64,000 nt of DNA from Granulicella rosea (GTDB lineage Bacteria > Acidobacteriota > Terriglobia > Terriglobales > Acidobacteriaceae): assembly GCF_900188085.1 (NCBI RefSeq), contig NZ_FZOU01000001.1, forward strand, positions 1,054,001 through 1,118,000, written 5' to 3'. Shown in pieces: positions 6,884 to 15,982 of this stretch (position 1 is its first letter; every line of letters begins with the position of its first letter). The position numbers and the translations under genes were made by a program. The notes under the pieces were generated by a model, which saw only the letters and a program-made list of their open reading frames with translations, ran no database searches and had not been told where the DNA came from.

Positions 6884-9800
6884 TCAGAAGGCGCTTCCGC
6901 TATTCGGCTGTTGGTAGGTCAGGGTGATGGTGTGGGTGATGGTTCCACTCGTCGCCGTGACGGTGAAATTGACAGGCGGCAGATTGACGCCGCAGCCAGG
7001 TAAGACAATTCCTCCCGCCGCGATGCAGATGAGAACGAGCAGGATCTTTCGGCCACGGACCGACTTCAGCTTTCGGGCCAGCGGAAGGCAGAGCGCAAAG
7101 CAGGCAAGGATGGGCCAGCTCTGGCGCGGGTTCAGTGGCGGACGCTTCATCCCGGCCACCGGTGGCGCCAGCGTTACGGTCGTGGCGGTGGAGCCGCCGT
7201 TCGGCGTGACGCTGGGTGGATTGAAGACCGGGGTTCCGAAGGAAGGGTCGAGGCCGGTCGCCGTGAAGGTGATCGGCTGGTTGAAGCCGGCGGCGGTGAG
7301 TGGGGCAACGTTGATGACCCATGAGGGATTGCTCGGACCCTGCGTTCCCGAGGTCGAAGAGAGCACGAAATCGGTGGGATTCGTACTGCCGCTAAGCGAC
7401 ACGGGCAGGCTATAGGCGCTCAGTCCAAGGTTGAGGTTGGCGGTGAACTGGGTTGCGCTGGCGTCCGGTTTGAAGGTGACGCTGATCTGGCAGGTGACGC
7501 CTTTGGCGATCGAGGCGGGGCAGTTGTTGGTCTGGGCGAAGGCGGTGGGATTGGTTCCGCTGAAGGTGGGGGTGGTAAAGCCGAGCGGCTGGTCTCCGGT
7601 ACTGGTGACCGTCACGACCTGCGCCGGGCTGGTGGCGCCGGCCGCCGTGCCGGGGAACTGGATCGACGACGGCGTCACGATGGCGTTCGCGGACGAGATG
7701 GTATTCGCGGTGAGGGCGGTCGCGAGTGTATGCAGTTGCGTCTGACCGAGATAGTTCCAGTTGACCGTCAGTTGCGCGTTGTAATGGGTATCCGCGGCGA
7801 TGTTTCCATAGCCGAAGCCGACGTTGATCTTGCAACTGGCGCCCGGAGCCAGTTGGATGGTGGTGAGATTCAACTGGCAATCGGTGTAGTTGAAGGCTTG
7901 CGCATCGGTTCCCTGGATCGCGATATTCGATGCTGGATTGTTTCGCGCGACCTGGATCGTCTGCGAGGTCTGATTCGAAAGAATGACAGGGATGCTCGGA
8001 TTCGTATAGAGCAGTACGTCCTGAAAGTCGATCGAACCCGGTAGCAGGAAGACATCGCCGTCCTGGGCTGCGAGACCCGTGCCTGCGAGGGCGACGGAGG
8101 GATTCGAAGACCCGTCCGTCACGGTGAACGTGCCCTGGACCGAGCCCACGCCAAAAGGGACGAAGCCGAGAGTATAGGTGCAGGACGCGCCAGCTGCGAC
8201 CTGCTGCTGGCAGGTGGTGGAGACGACGCTAAAGATAATCGTAGGGTTGAAGACCGTGCCTGAGATCGTCACCGGCGCGGACCCGCTGTTGGTGAAGGTG
8301 ACGACCTGTGTGGCGACGGCGCCCGAGCCCACGTAGGCGTTGCCGAAGTTGACGGTAGCCGGCGAAAGCGTCTCCTGGGTCGAGCTGCCGGTTGCCGTGA
8401 GTTGGACGGTCTGCGTGCCGAGGCTATCGACGACGGTCAGCGTGCCGGTGATCGGGCCGGGGGTGGTGGGCGATGCGCTGACGGTGTACTGGCAGCTTCC
8501 GTTGGCGCCGACCGAGGCTCCGCAGCCGTTGTTCGTCAGCGCGAAGCCCGCGCCGGTTACGCTCGCCCCGGTGATCGACAGGGGCAGGCTGCCGCCGTTG
8601 GTCAGTGTCGTGGACAGCGTTGCCGACTGGCCATCGGCGACGGATCCAAAGGCCAGCGTGGTGGGCGAAAAGGTTGCGTTGGGTGGGGCAGCCCCGGGGC
8701 CGGAGAGTGCGACGGTGAGCTTTGTCGCCTGGTTGTTGAGATCGGCGGTGGTGTAGGTCGAGGTCAGCGTACCGGTCGACTGGGGCGTGAAGGTAAACGA
8801 TACGGTGCAGCTTGCTCCCGGCGCGATGATGCCGTTGCAGTTATCGGTCTGCGTGAAGTCCTTGCTGTCGGTCAGCGAGCCCTGCAGCAGGTAGATGGAT
8901 TGCGCGGTGCTGTTCGAGAGCGTCGCGGTCTGAACGCTGCTGGTCGATCCCACGCTGGTGGAAGGAAAGGTGAGGGTGGTGGGCGTCAATGTCAGGGAGC
9001 CGCTTGCGCCGGGCTGAATGGCGGCGATGAAGCCGTCGTAGGTTCCGCCGCCGGGGGTCGACTGATAGGGGCTGGCAAGCGGAAGGTCGGTCGCACTCGT
9101 CTCGCCCACGATCAGAACTTGGCCGGAGCCGGCGAGATAGACGCGGCTCGGCTGTGTGTACCCGGTGCTTGTGCCCAGGTAGGACGAGAGGAGCAACGAG
9201 CTATCGAAGCTCTGGGTGGTGTCGATCAGACCAATGACGGCGTCGTAATCGTTCGGTGCAAGCGTCGGCGTGGGCAGATTGTTCTTGACTGGGAAGCCCG
9301 ATCCGGCAACGCCGGCGAACGCTACCTGGCCACCCTTTGAGACGCCGATTTCAACGCCCACCGGCACGAAGGTCGAGTAGAGCAGGGTCTTGCCATCCGG
9401 GCTGAACTTGCTGATATAGCCGGCGGAGTTGCCGTCGATGGCGGTGTAATAGCCGTTCAAGGTCGGGAAGTCGCCCTGGTAGGTGTAGCCGGAGACGTAG
9501 ATATTGTCCGAGGGATCGAGCACGATGTCGCGAGCGGTCACCGATCCGCCCGCGGTCGAGCCGCCAAGGAACGTGGCATAGAGAACGGAGGCGCCGGTAG
9601 GGTCGAGCTCCATGAGGAAGCCCGAGTTGCAGGGATTGGACTTGCATTGCGGCTGGAAGGCGCCGGAGGTCGTGGTGGGAAACGATGCGTCCTTGGTTTG
9701 GCCGTGGACCCAGACGTCGCCTTTGGAATCCACCGCTACGGAGGCGAGCTGGGAGTTCGCGGCCTCGATATCGTTGCCCATGTAGGTCGCATAGACGACG

Positions 9801-11179
9801 GAATCCGTTCCGGTCTTGGTGGTGTCGAGCTTGGCAAGGAAGTCTGGACTGATATAGAAGAGAGAGTTCTTCTTCCAGATGAATCCCGCACTCGAGGAGG
9901 CGCCGGATTGCCCGACCACGTAGACGATGCCGTTGTTCCCGGTCGCCATGACCGGCGGCGCGTAGCTGGTAGCCGGCTGACCGTAGCCGATGAGCGTGGA
10001 GTACAGGATCGTCGAGCCATCCGGAGACAACTTCGTCAGCGTGCCGAAGGGCTGACCTGTCGCAGGCGTGCCGCCGGGATAGCCGTTGACGATGGGAAAG
10101 TCCGTGCTCTGCGTGACGCCCGCCACGTAGATGCTGCCGTCGGTATCCAGCGCGAGGTTATAGGCCTGGTCGCTGGCGCTGCCGCCGAGATAGGTCGCGA
10201 AGATGAGCGTCTGAAAGGTGCTGTCGAATTTGGCAAGGTACATATCCGGCGTGGAGGAGCTGCCATTGTCCTCGTTGAACGGGCCGCAGTTGCCGGCGCA
10301 GCCTCCGGCGGTTGCGCCGACTGTCTTCAGGCCGGTCGAATCCGTGGTCAGCAGCAGGTAAAGGCTGCCGTCGCTGCCTACCTTGAGATCGACGATCGAA
10401 TCGTTGTACTTGCCGCCGAAGTAGCTGCCGTAGACCACGACCGGGTCGATGATCAGCGCCTGCCGATGATCGTAATCACCGAGGGCGAAGCCGTAATCGC
10501 CATCGGCAAGAAGACGGTAGCTGACGGGTACCGGCATCTTCGCGCCATCCGCCGCCTGCTGGTAGGCCACCGGCTTCAGCAGCCGCATGGCCTCGTTCCG
10601 TGCGCCGGCTGTCGCGGTCTGGCGCAGGACCAGATCGCCTGTTCCTTGGTCGGGCGAGGTCGCCGCACCCTGAAACCGCATGCGGATCAGGGCTGGATCG
10701 GCGTTCGGAGCCAGCAGATAATCGTGCTCCAACTGGCTGCCGTTTCCGTAGTAAACGAGATCGATTCCGGGGTAGACAGCCGGCACGCGGACGCGGCTGA
10801 ACTGGCTGACGCCCGTCCGCCACTGTGCGGGATCGTTGCCCAGAAGATAGTGGCTGCGACCGGGCAGGGCTGCTTCACCCCTGGGCATCGCCGCTGCATT
10901 GGCGCCATCGAGCGTCAACGAGATGGCGGCCTTGCCCGGAGTCGCGAACTGTGTCGCGCCGCCGGCATCGAGGCGCATCGTTCCGGCGGGTGACCGGCGG
11001 GTCATCGCGCCGTCCGCCGCTGGTTCGAAGTACAAGGGGCGGCGCAGCAAGGTCTGCTTCGCCGTCTCGCGTGAGGGCGGCGGCGCTGCGGTCTGGGCAG
11101 GGGAGGCGGTGGAGGCGAGCGCAAGGATCGTCAGCAGGATACTGTAAACGAAGGCAAGGGAACGAGCATGGATAGGCAT
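6884..11179 (-). CDS. Giant exported beta-propeller / choice-of-anchor D protein
   Basis: 1431 residues from ATG 11179, supported by AGGAG 7 nt upstream. There is a signal peptide (residues 1-about 30, ending SPAQTAA). Residues about 40-270 resemble the N-terminal domain that precedes SBBP repeats in acidobacterial proteins (YPGIDLVYYGNGSQLEHDY, IIDPVVVYGSYFGG). About 270-760 hold propeller-like repeats of the form DSxGNxYVxGxT. From about 770 there are five or six choice-of-anchor D/HYDIN-like Ig units with FGxVxxGxSA and GASCTxxVxFxP motifs. Near the C-terminus is a basic stretch, a hydrophobic helix and LPGCGVN, then a short tail. Likely surface or periplasmic adhesion/scaffold role; no enzymatic motif seen. 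Convergent with lgt, 17 bp apart. Confidence 0.82.
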   Translation of the reverse strand: MPIHARSLAFVYSILLTILALASTASPAQTAAPPPSRETAKQTLLRRPLYFEPAADGAMTRRSPAGTMRLDAGGATQFATPGKAAISLTLDGANAAAMPRGEAALPGRSHYLLGNDPAQWRTGVSQFSRVRVPAVYPGIDLVYYGNGSQLEHDYLLAPNADPALIRMRFQGAATSPDQGTGDLVLRQTATAGARNEAMRLLKPVAYQQAADGAKMPVPVSYRLLADGDYGFALGDYDHRQALIIDPVVVYGSYFGGKYNDSIVDLKVGSDGSLYLLLTTDSTGLKTVGATAGGCAGNCGPFNEDNGSSSTPDMYLAKFDSTFQTLIFATYLGGSASDQAYNLALDTDGSIYVAGVTQSTDFPIVNGYPGGTPATGQPFGTLTKLSPDGSTILYSTLIGYGQPATSYAPPVMATGNNGIVYVVGQSGASSSAGFIWKKNSLFYISPDFLAKLDTTKTGTDSVVYATYMGNDIEAANSQLASVAVDSKGDVWVHGQTKDASFPTTTSGAFQPQCKSNPCNSGFLMELDPTGASVLYATFLGGSTAGGSVTARDIVLDPSDNIYVSGYTYQGDFPTLNGYYTAIDGNSAGYISKFSPDGKTLLYSTFVPVGVEIGVSKGGQVAFAGVAGSGFPVKNNLPTPTLAPNDYDAVIGLIDTTQSFDSSLLLSSYLGTSTGYTQPSRVYLAGSGQVLIVGETSATDLPLASPYQSTPGGGTYDGFIAAIQPGASGSLTLTPTTLTFPSTSVGSTSSVQTATLSNSTAQSIYLLQGSLTDSKDFTQTDNCNGIIAPGASCTVSFTFTPQSTGTLTSTYTTADLNNQATKLTVALSGPGAAPPNATFSPTTLAFGSVADGQSATLSTTLTNGGSLPLSITGASVTGAGFALTNNGCGASVGANGSCQYTVSASPTTPGPITGTLTVVDSLGTQTVQLTATGSSTQETLSPATVNFGNAYVGSGAVATQVVTFTNSGSAPVTISGTVFNPTIIFSVVSTTCQQQVAAGASCTYTLGFVPFGVGSVQGTFTVTDGSSNPSVALAGTGLAAQDGDVFLLPGSIDFQDVLLYTNPSIPVILSNQTSQTIQVARNNPASNIAIQGTDAQAFNYTDCQLNLTTIQLAPGASCKINVGFGYGNIAADTHYNAQLTVNWNYLGQTQLHTLATALTANTISSANAIVTPSSIQFPGTAAGATSPAQVVTVTSTGDQPLGFTTPTFSGTNPTAFAQTNNCPASIAKGVTCQISVTFKPDASATQFTANLNLGLSAYSLPVSLSGSTNPTDFVLSSTSGTQGPSNPSWVINVAPLTAAGFNQPITFTATGLDPSFGTPVFNPPSVTPNGGSTATTVTLAPPVAGMKRPPLNPRQSWPILACFALCLPLARKLKSVRGRKILLVLICIAAGGIVLPGCGVNLPPVNFTVTATSGTITHTITLTYQQPNSGSAF

Positions 11180-11309
11180 CGCAAAACTCCTGAAAGTAAG
11201 ATCAAGGCAGGCAGAAGCGGCTCCGTAAAGCAATTTTTGAGGCTGGATCGCGGGCGGTTGTCCTGGCCGATCGGTGCAGAGGGCAGTCGTTCCGGAATAC
11301 CGGCGCTGC

Positions 11310-11438
11310 CTAATCTTTCTGTTTGTTCCTGCCGTAGTTCTGGATGAAGCGTTCGAGCCGGTCGAGCGCCGGTACACAAAGCGCAAGCGCGGCCAGGATG
11401 CCAACGGTGACGGGGAGGGAGATCAGTTCGTCGGGCAT
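11310..11438 (-). CDS. 42-residue single-helix membrane peptide
   Basis: ATG 11438 is preceded by GGAG with 7-nt spacing (GGAGACGCAAAATG). The product starts MPDELISLPVTVGILAALAL, continues CVPALDRLERFIQNYGRNKQKD, and stops at 11310-11312. One hydrophobic helix (about residues 7-24) is followed by a positively charged amphipathic tail, the pattern of small inner-membrane regulatory peptides. It lies 130 bp upstream of the giant surface protein, on the same strand, and 10 bp after the end of the CxxC protein, so the three may be cotranscribed. No family recognised. Support comes from the ribosome-binding site and coherent membrane topology only. Confidence 0.6.
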   Translation of the reverse strand: MPDELISLPVTVGILAALALCVPALDRLERFIQNYGRNKQKD

Positions 11439-11448
11439 TTTGCGTCTC

Positions 11449-11775
11449 CTATAGATGTCGCTTTGAAAATCGAGGCGTATGGGAGTCGTCCTTCATCTCT
11501 TGAATGGAGCGTTCGCAGACCCACACATCGTTGTCGGGGGAGCAGAAGAGGTGCAGTTTTCCTTTGCTCGCGGCGAGCTTCAGTTGCGCTGCGGGTACGT
11601 GCAGCCCGCCGAGTATGTCGCGGAGGTTTGGCAGCCAGGGCGATCCGCAGACCGGACAGCACCTGGGTGGGGGAGCATGACTCGAAGCCGCCCCAGCCTC
11701 ACGGGAGAAGACCTCGGTGACGGTGAGGGTGACTTCGGTATGTTCGATTCGTATCGAAATCCGTTTCCGTAGCAT
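11449..11775 (-). CDS. Small CxxC (zinc-finger-like) protein of unknown function
   Basis: 108 residues from ATG 11775; an upstream TTG at 11814 would add 13 residues and has a weak GAGAG nearby, so the start is uncertain. The N-terminal part is a beta-rich basic segment (RKRISIRIEHTEVTLTVTEV), then a Pro-rich linker, CCPVCGSPW (a CxxC pair), and a hydrophilic C-terminus with a further Cys pair region (LFCSPDNDVWVCERSIQEMK). The four cysteines could bind one zinc ion. It is divergent from the winged-helix regulator at 11956 and just upstream of the 42-residue peptide. No family recognised. Confidence 0.6.
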   Translation of the reverse strand: MLRKRISIRIEHTEVTLTVTEVFSREAGAASSHAPPPRCCPVCGSPWLPNLRDILGGLHVPAAQLKLAASKGKLHLFCSPDNDVWVCERSIQEMKDDSHTPRFSKRHL

Positions 11776-11955
11776 GGGTCTGTTGTCCCATGCGCGGCGG
11801 ATGGACGTCTTCAAATCGCTCTCAACCGTGGCTCAATTCCGGCTCAATCAGATCAAGTGCTTCAAAAGAAGGGAGTTAGTTTTTCATCTTTTCGCGCCGG
11901 AGCGACTGCCTGCCTTTGGTATGATCTTCCTGAAACGCACGATCTGCAGGCGAGC

Positions 11956-14415
11956 ATGGTTGGCACGGCCTCGACTGCGCACGCGAACCGGCATCTCTCC
12001 CCGTCCGATCGACCCTGGTCGCTGCTCATGCTGCTGGAAACGCAACGCCGAATCCGATTTGAGGGCTACCTCATCGACCGGGCCGCCTGGGAGCTCCAGT
12101 GGCAGGATGAGACGATTGCGCTCAACCGGAAGACCTTCGACCTGCTCCTTTTCCTGATCGATCACCGCGATCGCGTCGTCTCCAAAGAAGAGCTGCTGCA
12201 GTCGCTCTGGCGCGATCAGTTTGTCGAGGAGAGCAACCTCACGCAGCATGTCTTCCTGCTTCGCAAGGCGCTCTCGCGCCACGGGTCAGGGCAAAGGATC
12301 GTCGAAACGGTTTCCGGGCGCGGTTATCGGTTTACGGCTCCCCTGGAGGTAGAGCCGCAGGAACCCGAGGAGGTGGCGACGACCTCCCAGGTCCTCCTGC
12401 ACGCGAAGACGTCGGTGACCGAGATCACGATCGAGGAGGAGGAGACCGATGCCGCCCCGTCCGCGCCTGCTTTCATGTCGCAAGGCAGCAGGAGGAATCG
12501 GACCCGCTGGGCGGTGGCGGGCTCGTTGGTCGCGATCGGTCTGGCGACCGCCGGGTGGTTTGGCTGGCAGCATTGGCTCGACCGCACCGGCGGGGCTCCG
12601 GTCGACGTCGTTATCGCTCCGCTGGCCGGCAGCACGGGGGACCAGGTTCTCGACAGTGCGCTGGTCGATGCGCTGCGCATGGATCTTTCGCAGAGTCCGT
12701 TTGTCTCCGTGGTCGCCCCGGCCAGGGTCCGGGCCACCCTTGCCGAGATGAAGCAGGATCCGAACGCCGCGATGACCGCCGCCGCTGCCGCCGAGGTCTG
12801 CGAACGCACCAACAGCCAGGCCGTCCTGCACGGCAGCATCGCCCGCACGGGCCGGCACTTTCTGGTCACGGAGGAGGCGACGAGCTGCGTGAACGGCTCG
12901 CCGCTGGCCGAGGCCAAGCAGGAGGTGTCCACCCTTGAAGACCTGCCGCACGGCATCGACAAGCTGGCCGAGGGCATCCGGCAAAGACTTGGTGAATCCC
13001 GGCGCAGCATCGCTCGCTTCGATGTTCCGCTCTTCCCTGGACGTACTGCCTCGCTGGAGGCCCTCAAGGACTTTACCCAGGGCGAGCTTCAGTCCAACCA
13101 GGGCAAATACGTCGACGCGATTGCGTTGTTCAAGAAGGCGGTTGCCGCCGACCCGAGCTTCGCGGAGGCGCAATACGATCTGGCAGCAACCTCGGGTAGC
13201 GTTCTCGATCTCAACGCCGAACGGGAGGCGCTTCTCAAGGCATACGCCTTGCGCGACTCCGCAAGCGAGCCTATCCGTCTTGGCATCATCGCGCTTTATC
13301 ATGTGGCCGTCACTCAGGATCTGTACGAATCGGAGCGCAACTACCGCAACTGGACAGAACTCTATCCGCGGTCCGCGCAGGCATGGAACGGTTTGTCGAT
13401 CGTGGAAAGGGATCTCGGTCATCACCAGGAGGCTCTTGCCGCCGCTGAACACGCGCTTGAACTGAGGCCCGCCATCGCGGGCTTGTACGCGAACCTTGCC
13501 TTTGAACAGATCAAGGTAGGTAATCCGAGGGGAGCTCTCGACACATGTCAGCGCGCACTCGCCAAAGGCATGGACGTCGACTACGTTCGCGAACACTGCT
13601 TCCAGGCGGCTTATGCGCTGCATGACGCGGCCCAGGTCCAGCAACAGCGCGAATGGTGCGCGGCGCATCGCGATGCCGTTTACATTCGAATGGACGAGAT
13701 CGACATCGCCATCGCGGAAGGACGATTCGCCGATGCGGTTCGTCTTACGCCAGCGCTAGAGGCGATCATGCGACAGCGGGGGATGTCCGAACCGGCGGAC
13801 GGCTTTATCCGCGATATCGGCGACAATCTGATCGAGTCCGGCGATGTCGCCGACGGCGTTCGCATCCTTCGGAGCGCACCGGTCGACCCGAAGGACGAGA
13901 TCAGCGTACTTGGATTGGCGAGGGTCGGAGATTTTGCCGCTGCCGAAAGCGCCCTTCGCGCCATGCAGTCCGCGTTTCCCCAGGGGACGCTGTGGAACGA
14001 CTATCGCGGTCCTGAGATTCAGGCGGTCATCGCACTGGCGACCCACAGGCCGAAGGATGCGATCGACGCTCTCGAACGGGCGCGGCCGCTCGAAGGTCGC
14101 GATCCGGTGATCAGCCTGCTGCGCGGCGACGCGTACCTGGCCGCGGGCCAGCCTGCACAGGCCGAGACGGCTTATCGCAAAGTCGTCGATGGCCCCGATC
14201 AGCAGCCAGAGGCGGAGGAGATACCGCTCTCATGGCTCGGTCTGGGCCGAGCCTATGCCGCGGAGGGAAACCGGCCGGCCGCCATTCAGGCTTACGAACG
14301 CTTTCTCTCGCTCTGGGCGCATGCGGACTCGAACGCCGTGCGTCTGGTCGAAGCGAAGAGCGAGCTTGGCGCGCTGCAAAACGGTGCGCTGCAAAACGTC
14401 CGGCAGGCTCGATAG
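11956..14415 (+). CDS. CadC-like winged-helix DNA-binding, transmembrane, TPR one-component regulator
   Basis: About 819 residues from ATG 11956; ATG 12028 (MLLETQRRIRFEGYL) is another possible start. Residues about 25-130 form an OmpR/CadC-type winged helix (LNRKTFDLLLFLIDHRDRVV, then LRKALS and SGRGYRF). A single membrane helix follows near residues 177-195 (WAVAGSLVAIGLATAGWFGW). The rest is extracytoplasmic: a TolB-N-like segment (DVVIAPLAGSTGDQVLDSAL) and tetratricopeptide-like helical repeats to the end. This is the architecture of membrane-anchored regulators common in Acidobacteriota. The target is unknown; the divergent CxxC protein is a candidate. No receiver domain. Confidence 0.8.
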   Translation: MVGTASTAHANRHLSPSDRPWSLLMLLETQRRIRFEGYLIDRAAWELQWQDETIALNRKTFDLLLFLIDHRDRVVSKEELLQSLWRDQFVEESNLTQHVFLLRKALSRHGSGQRIVETVSGRGYRFTAPLEVEPQEPEEVATTSQVLLHAKTSVTEITIEEEETDAAPSAPAFMSQGSRRNRTRWAVAGSLVAIGLATAGWFGWQHWLDRTGGAPVDVVIAPLAGSTGDQVLDSALVDALRMDLSQSPFVSVVAPARVRATLAEMKQDPNAAMTAAAAAEVCERTNSQAVLHGSIARTGRHFLVTEEATSCVNGSPLAEAKQEVSTLEDLPHGIDKLAEGIRQRLGESRRSIARFDVPLFPGRTASLEALKDFTQGELQSNQGKYVDAIALFKKAVAADPSFAEAQYDLAATSGSVLDLNAEREALLKAYALRDSASEPIRLGIIALYHVAVTQDLYESERNYRNWTELYPRSAQAWNGLSIVERDLGHHQEALAAAEHALELRPAIAGLYANLAFEQIKVGNPRGALDTCQRALAKGMDVDYVREHCFQAAYALHDAAQVQQQREWCAAHRDAVYIRMDEIDIAIAEGRFADAVRLTPALEAIMRQRGMSEPADGFIRDIGDNLIESGDVADGVRILRSAPVDPKDEISVLGLARVGDFAAAESALRAMQSAFPQGTLWNDYRGPEIQAVIALATHRPKDAIDALERARPLEGRDPVISLLRGDAYLAAGQPAQAETAYRKVVDGPDQQPEAEEIPLSWLGLGRAYAAEGNRPAAIQAYERFLSLWAHADSNAVRLVEAKSELGALQNGALQNVRQAR

Positions 14416-14488
14416 AGGATTGTCCGGACGGGCCCTGCGCGAGCCATTGTGAGGGTAAGACGAACAAAGTGGGTACTATAAAGATGCA

Positions 14489-15982
14489 ATGAGTTCCATC
14501 GTGGCAGACCTTGAACGAGCCGCCTCTCGCCGCATCCGTCAGCGGCCTCGCACTGAGTTCGCGCGAGCGGTCGCCGCGGTTGTTGTCACGATCGGCGTGG
14601 CCTTATCGGCATTTCTGCTGCACGTCAATCTCGCATCCGCGGTCTCCGTACTGCTGTTGTTGACGGTGGTGGTTTCGATTGGCTGGGGATTCGTTCAGGC
14701 TACCGCAGTCTCCCTGGTCGCGGTGGGGTGCCTGGATTTTTTCTTCACCGAACCCCTTTACGAGTTTTCGGTCAGCAGTCGTGAAAACTGGATCGCACTG
14801 GGCACCTTCGAGGTGACAGCGCTGCTGGTGAGCCGATTGGCCTGGAAGGTGCAAGTCCACGCGCAGGAGCAGGAGTCGCAACGGAGGAGCATCGGCAAAC
14901 TCTATCAACTCAGCAATGCGATCCTGCTGGTGGAGAGCCGGGGATCGGAGGCCGAACAACTTGCCGGCCTGCTGCGGGAGTTCTTTCTCGTCGAGTCGGT
15001 CGAGATCTGGATTGCGCCCGAGGCGGAGGTCGCGGCTTCAGCGATGTCCAGGCAAAGTCCGATCAACCCGGCTCACCAGGTCTTCGTGGATGGATTGAAC
15101 GGGGATGACATCGAGCGCGGGTGGTCGCGCCGAGTGCTGCGCATCGGAACCTCTCCGATTGGCGGGATGGCGTTTCATGGGTGGGAGGTGGAGCCGGCGC
15201 TTGCGGACGCTGCTGCTTCCCTGGTGGCGGTGGCGATCGAACGCGCTCGTTCGCGCCACAAGGAGAATCGCGCCGAAGCGGCACGCAACACGGAACAGCT
15301 CAGGGCTGCTGTTCTAGACGCTCTGGCTCACGGATTCAAGACTCCGCTGACAGCGATCCAGACCGCCAGCTCGGGGCTGCTTGCGATCGGCGGGCTGGAA
15401 GAGACGCAGGCGGAGTTGGTGGAGATCGTCGAGCAGGAGGTCGAGATGCTGGCGAACCTCACCACGCGTCTGCTCCAGACCGCGGCGCTCGATGCCAAAG
15501 AGATACGCATCCGGTCGTCTTCTGTCTCGATGTTGACTTTGCTTGAAAGGATCGTCAGCGAGCAAGAGTCCGAGGCGCGGGAACGCATCGGCATCGTACA
15601 CTCCGCGCCTGTCGAGGCCGTGCAGGCGGATCCTCAGTTACTTGCCTTGGCGCTGGCCCAGGTCATCGACAATGCAGTGAGATACTCCACGGTGGGAACT
15701 GCGATCGACGTTGAGGTGATGCAGGATGAAGCCACGACGCGGGTGATCGTGGCGAACCGAGGCGAGCCCATCGGAGAAGAAGACCTGGGACGCATCTTCG
15801 ACCGCTACCATCGCGGCGCGCACGCGAGCCGCGGTCCGAGCGGAACGGGCCTGGGGCTTTCGATCGCAAAAAAGATCGCGGAAGCACACGGCGGCACGGC
15901 CTCCGCGGCCTGCATCGGAGACAGAATCACCATCACATTCAGCTTTATGCGAGACAGAGGGAACGCACATGGATCGGCATGA
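14489..15982 (+). CDS. KdpD-like (DUF4118) sensor histidine kinase
   Basis: 497 residues. Residues about 25-120 hold the four clustered helices of the DUF4118 region found in KdpD (CLDFFFTEPLYEFSV is its characteristic loop). A weak GAF-like part follows, then a dimerisation helix with His281 in LDALAHGFKTPLTAI, an N box (IDNAVRYS) and G boxes (GTGLGLSIAKKIAEAHGG). KdpD's N-terminal KdpD/USP half is absent and no kdpFABC is near, so a potassium role should not be assumed. The stop overlaps the regulator start by 14 nt. A TACTAT -10-like hexamer at 14474-14479 lies only 10 nt before the ATG and no clear Shine-Dalgarno is seen, so the message may be almost leaderless. Paralogous to the kinase at 28579. 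Confidence 0.88.
   Translation: MSSIVADLERAASRRIRQRPRTEFARAVAAVVVTIGVALSAFLLHVNLASAVSVLLLLTVVVSIGWGFVQATAVSLVAVGCLDFFFTEPLYEFSVSSRENWIALGTFEVTALLVSRLAWKVQVHAQEQESQRRSIGKLYQLSNAILLVESRGSEAEQLAGLLREFFLVESVEIWIAPEAEVAASAMSRQSPINPAHQVFVDGLNGDDIERGWSRRVLRIGTSPIGGMAFHGWEVEPALADAAASLVAVAIERARSRHKENRAEAARNTEQLRAAVLDALAHGFKTPLTAIQTASSGLLAIGGLEETQAELVEIVEQEVEMLANLTTRLLQTAALDAKEIRIRSSSVSMLTLLERIVSEQESEARERIGIVHSAPVEAVQADPQLLALALAQVIDNAVRYSTVGTAIDVEVMQDEATTRVIVANRGEPIGEEDLGRIFDRYHRGAHASRGPSGTGLGLSIAKKIAEAHGGTASAACIGDRITITFSFMRDRGNAHGSA

Noticed and set aside
9647..10993. Plus-strand open frame of 448 codons inside the giant surface protein.
   Set aside because: Antisense shadow with Arg/Gly/Ala bias, no ribosome-binding site and no recognisable fold.
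12286..13668. Minus-strand open frame of 460 codons opposite the winged-helix/TPR gene.
   Set aside because: The opposite strand encodes clear winged-helix and TPR motifs; this frame has none.
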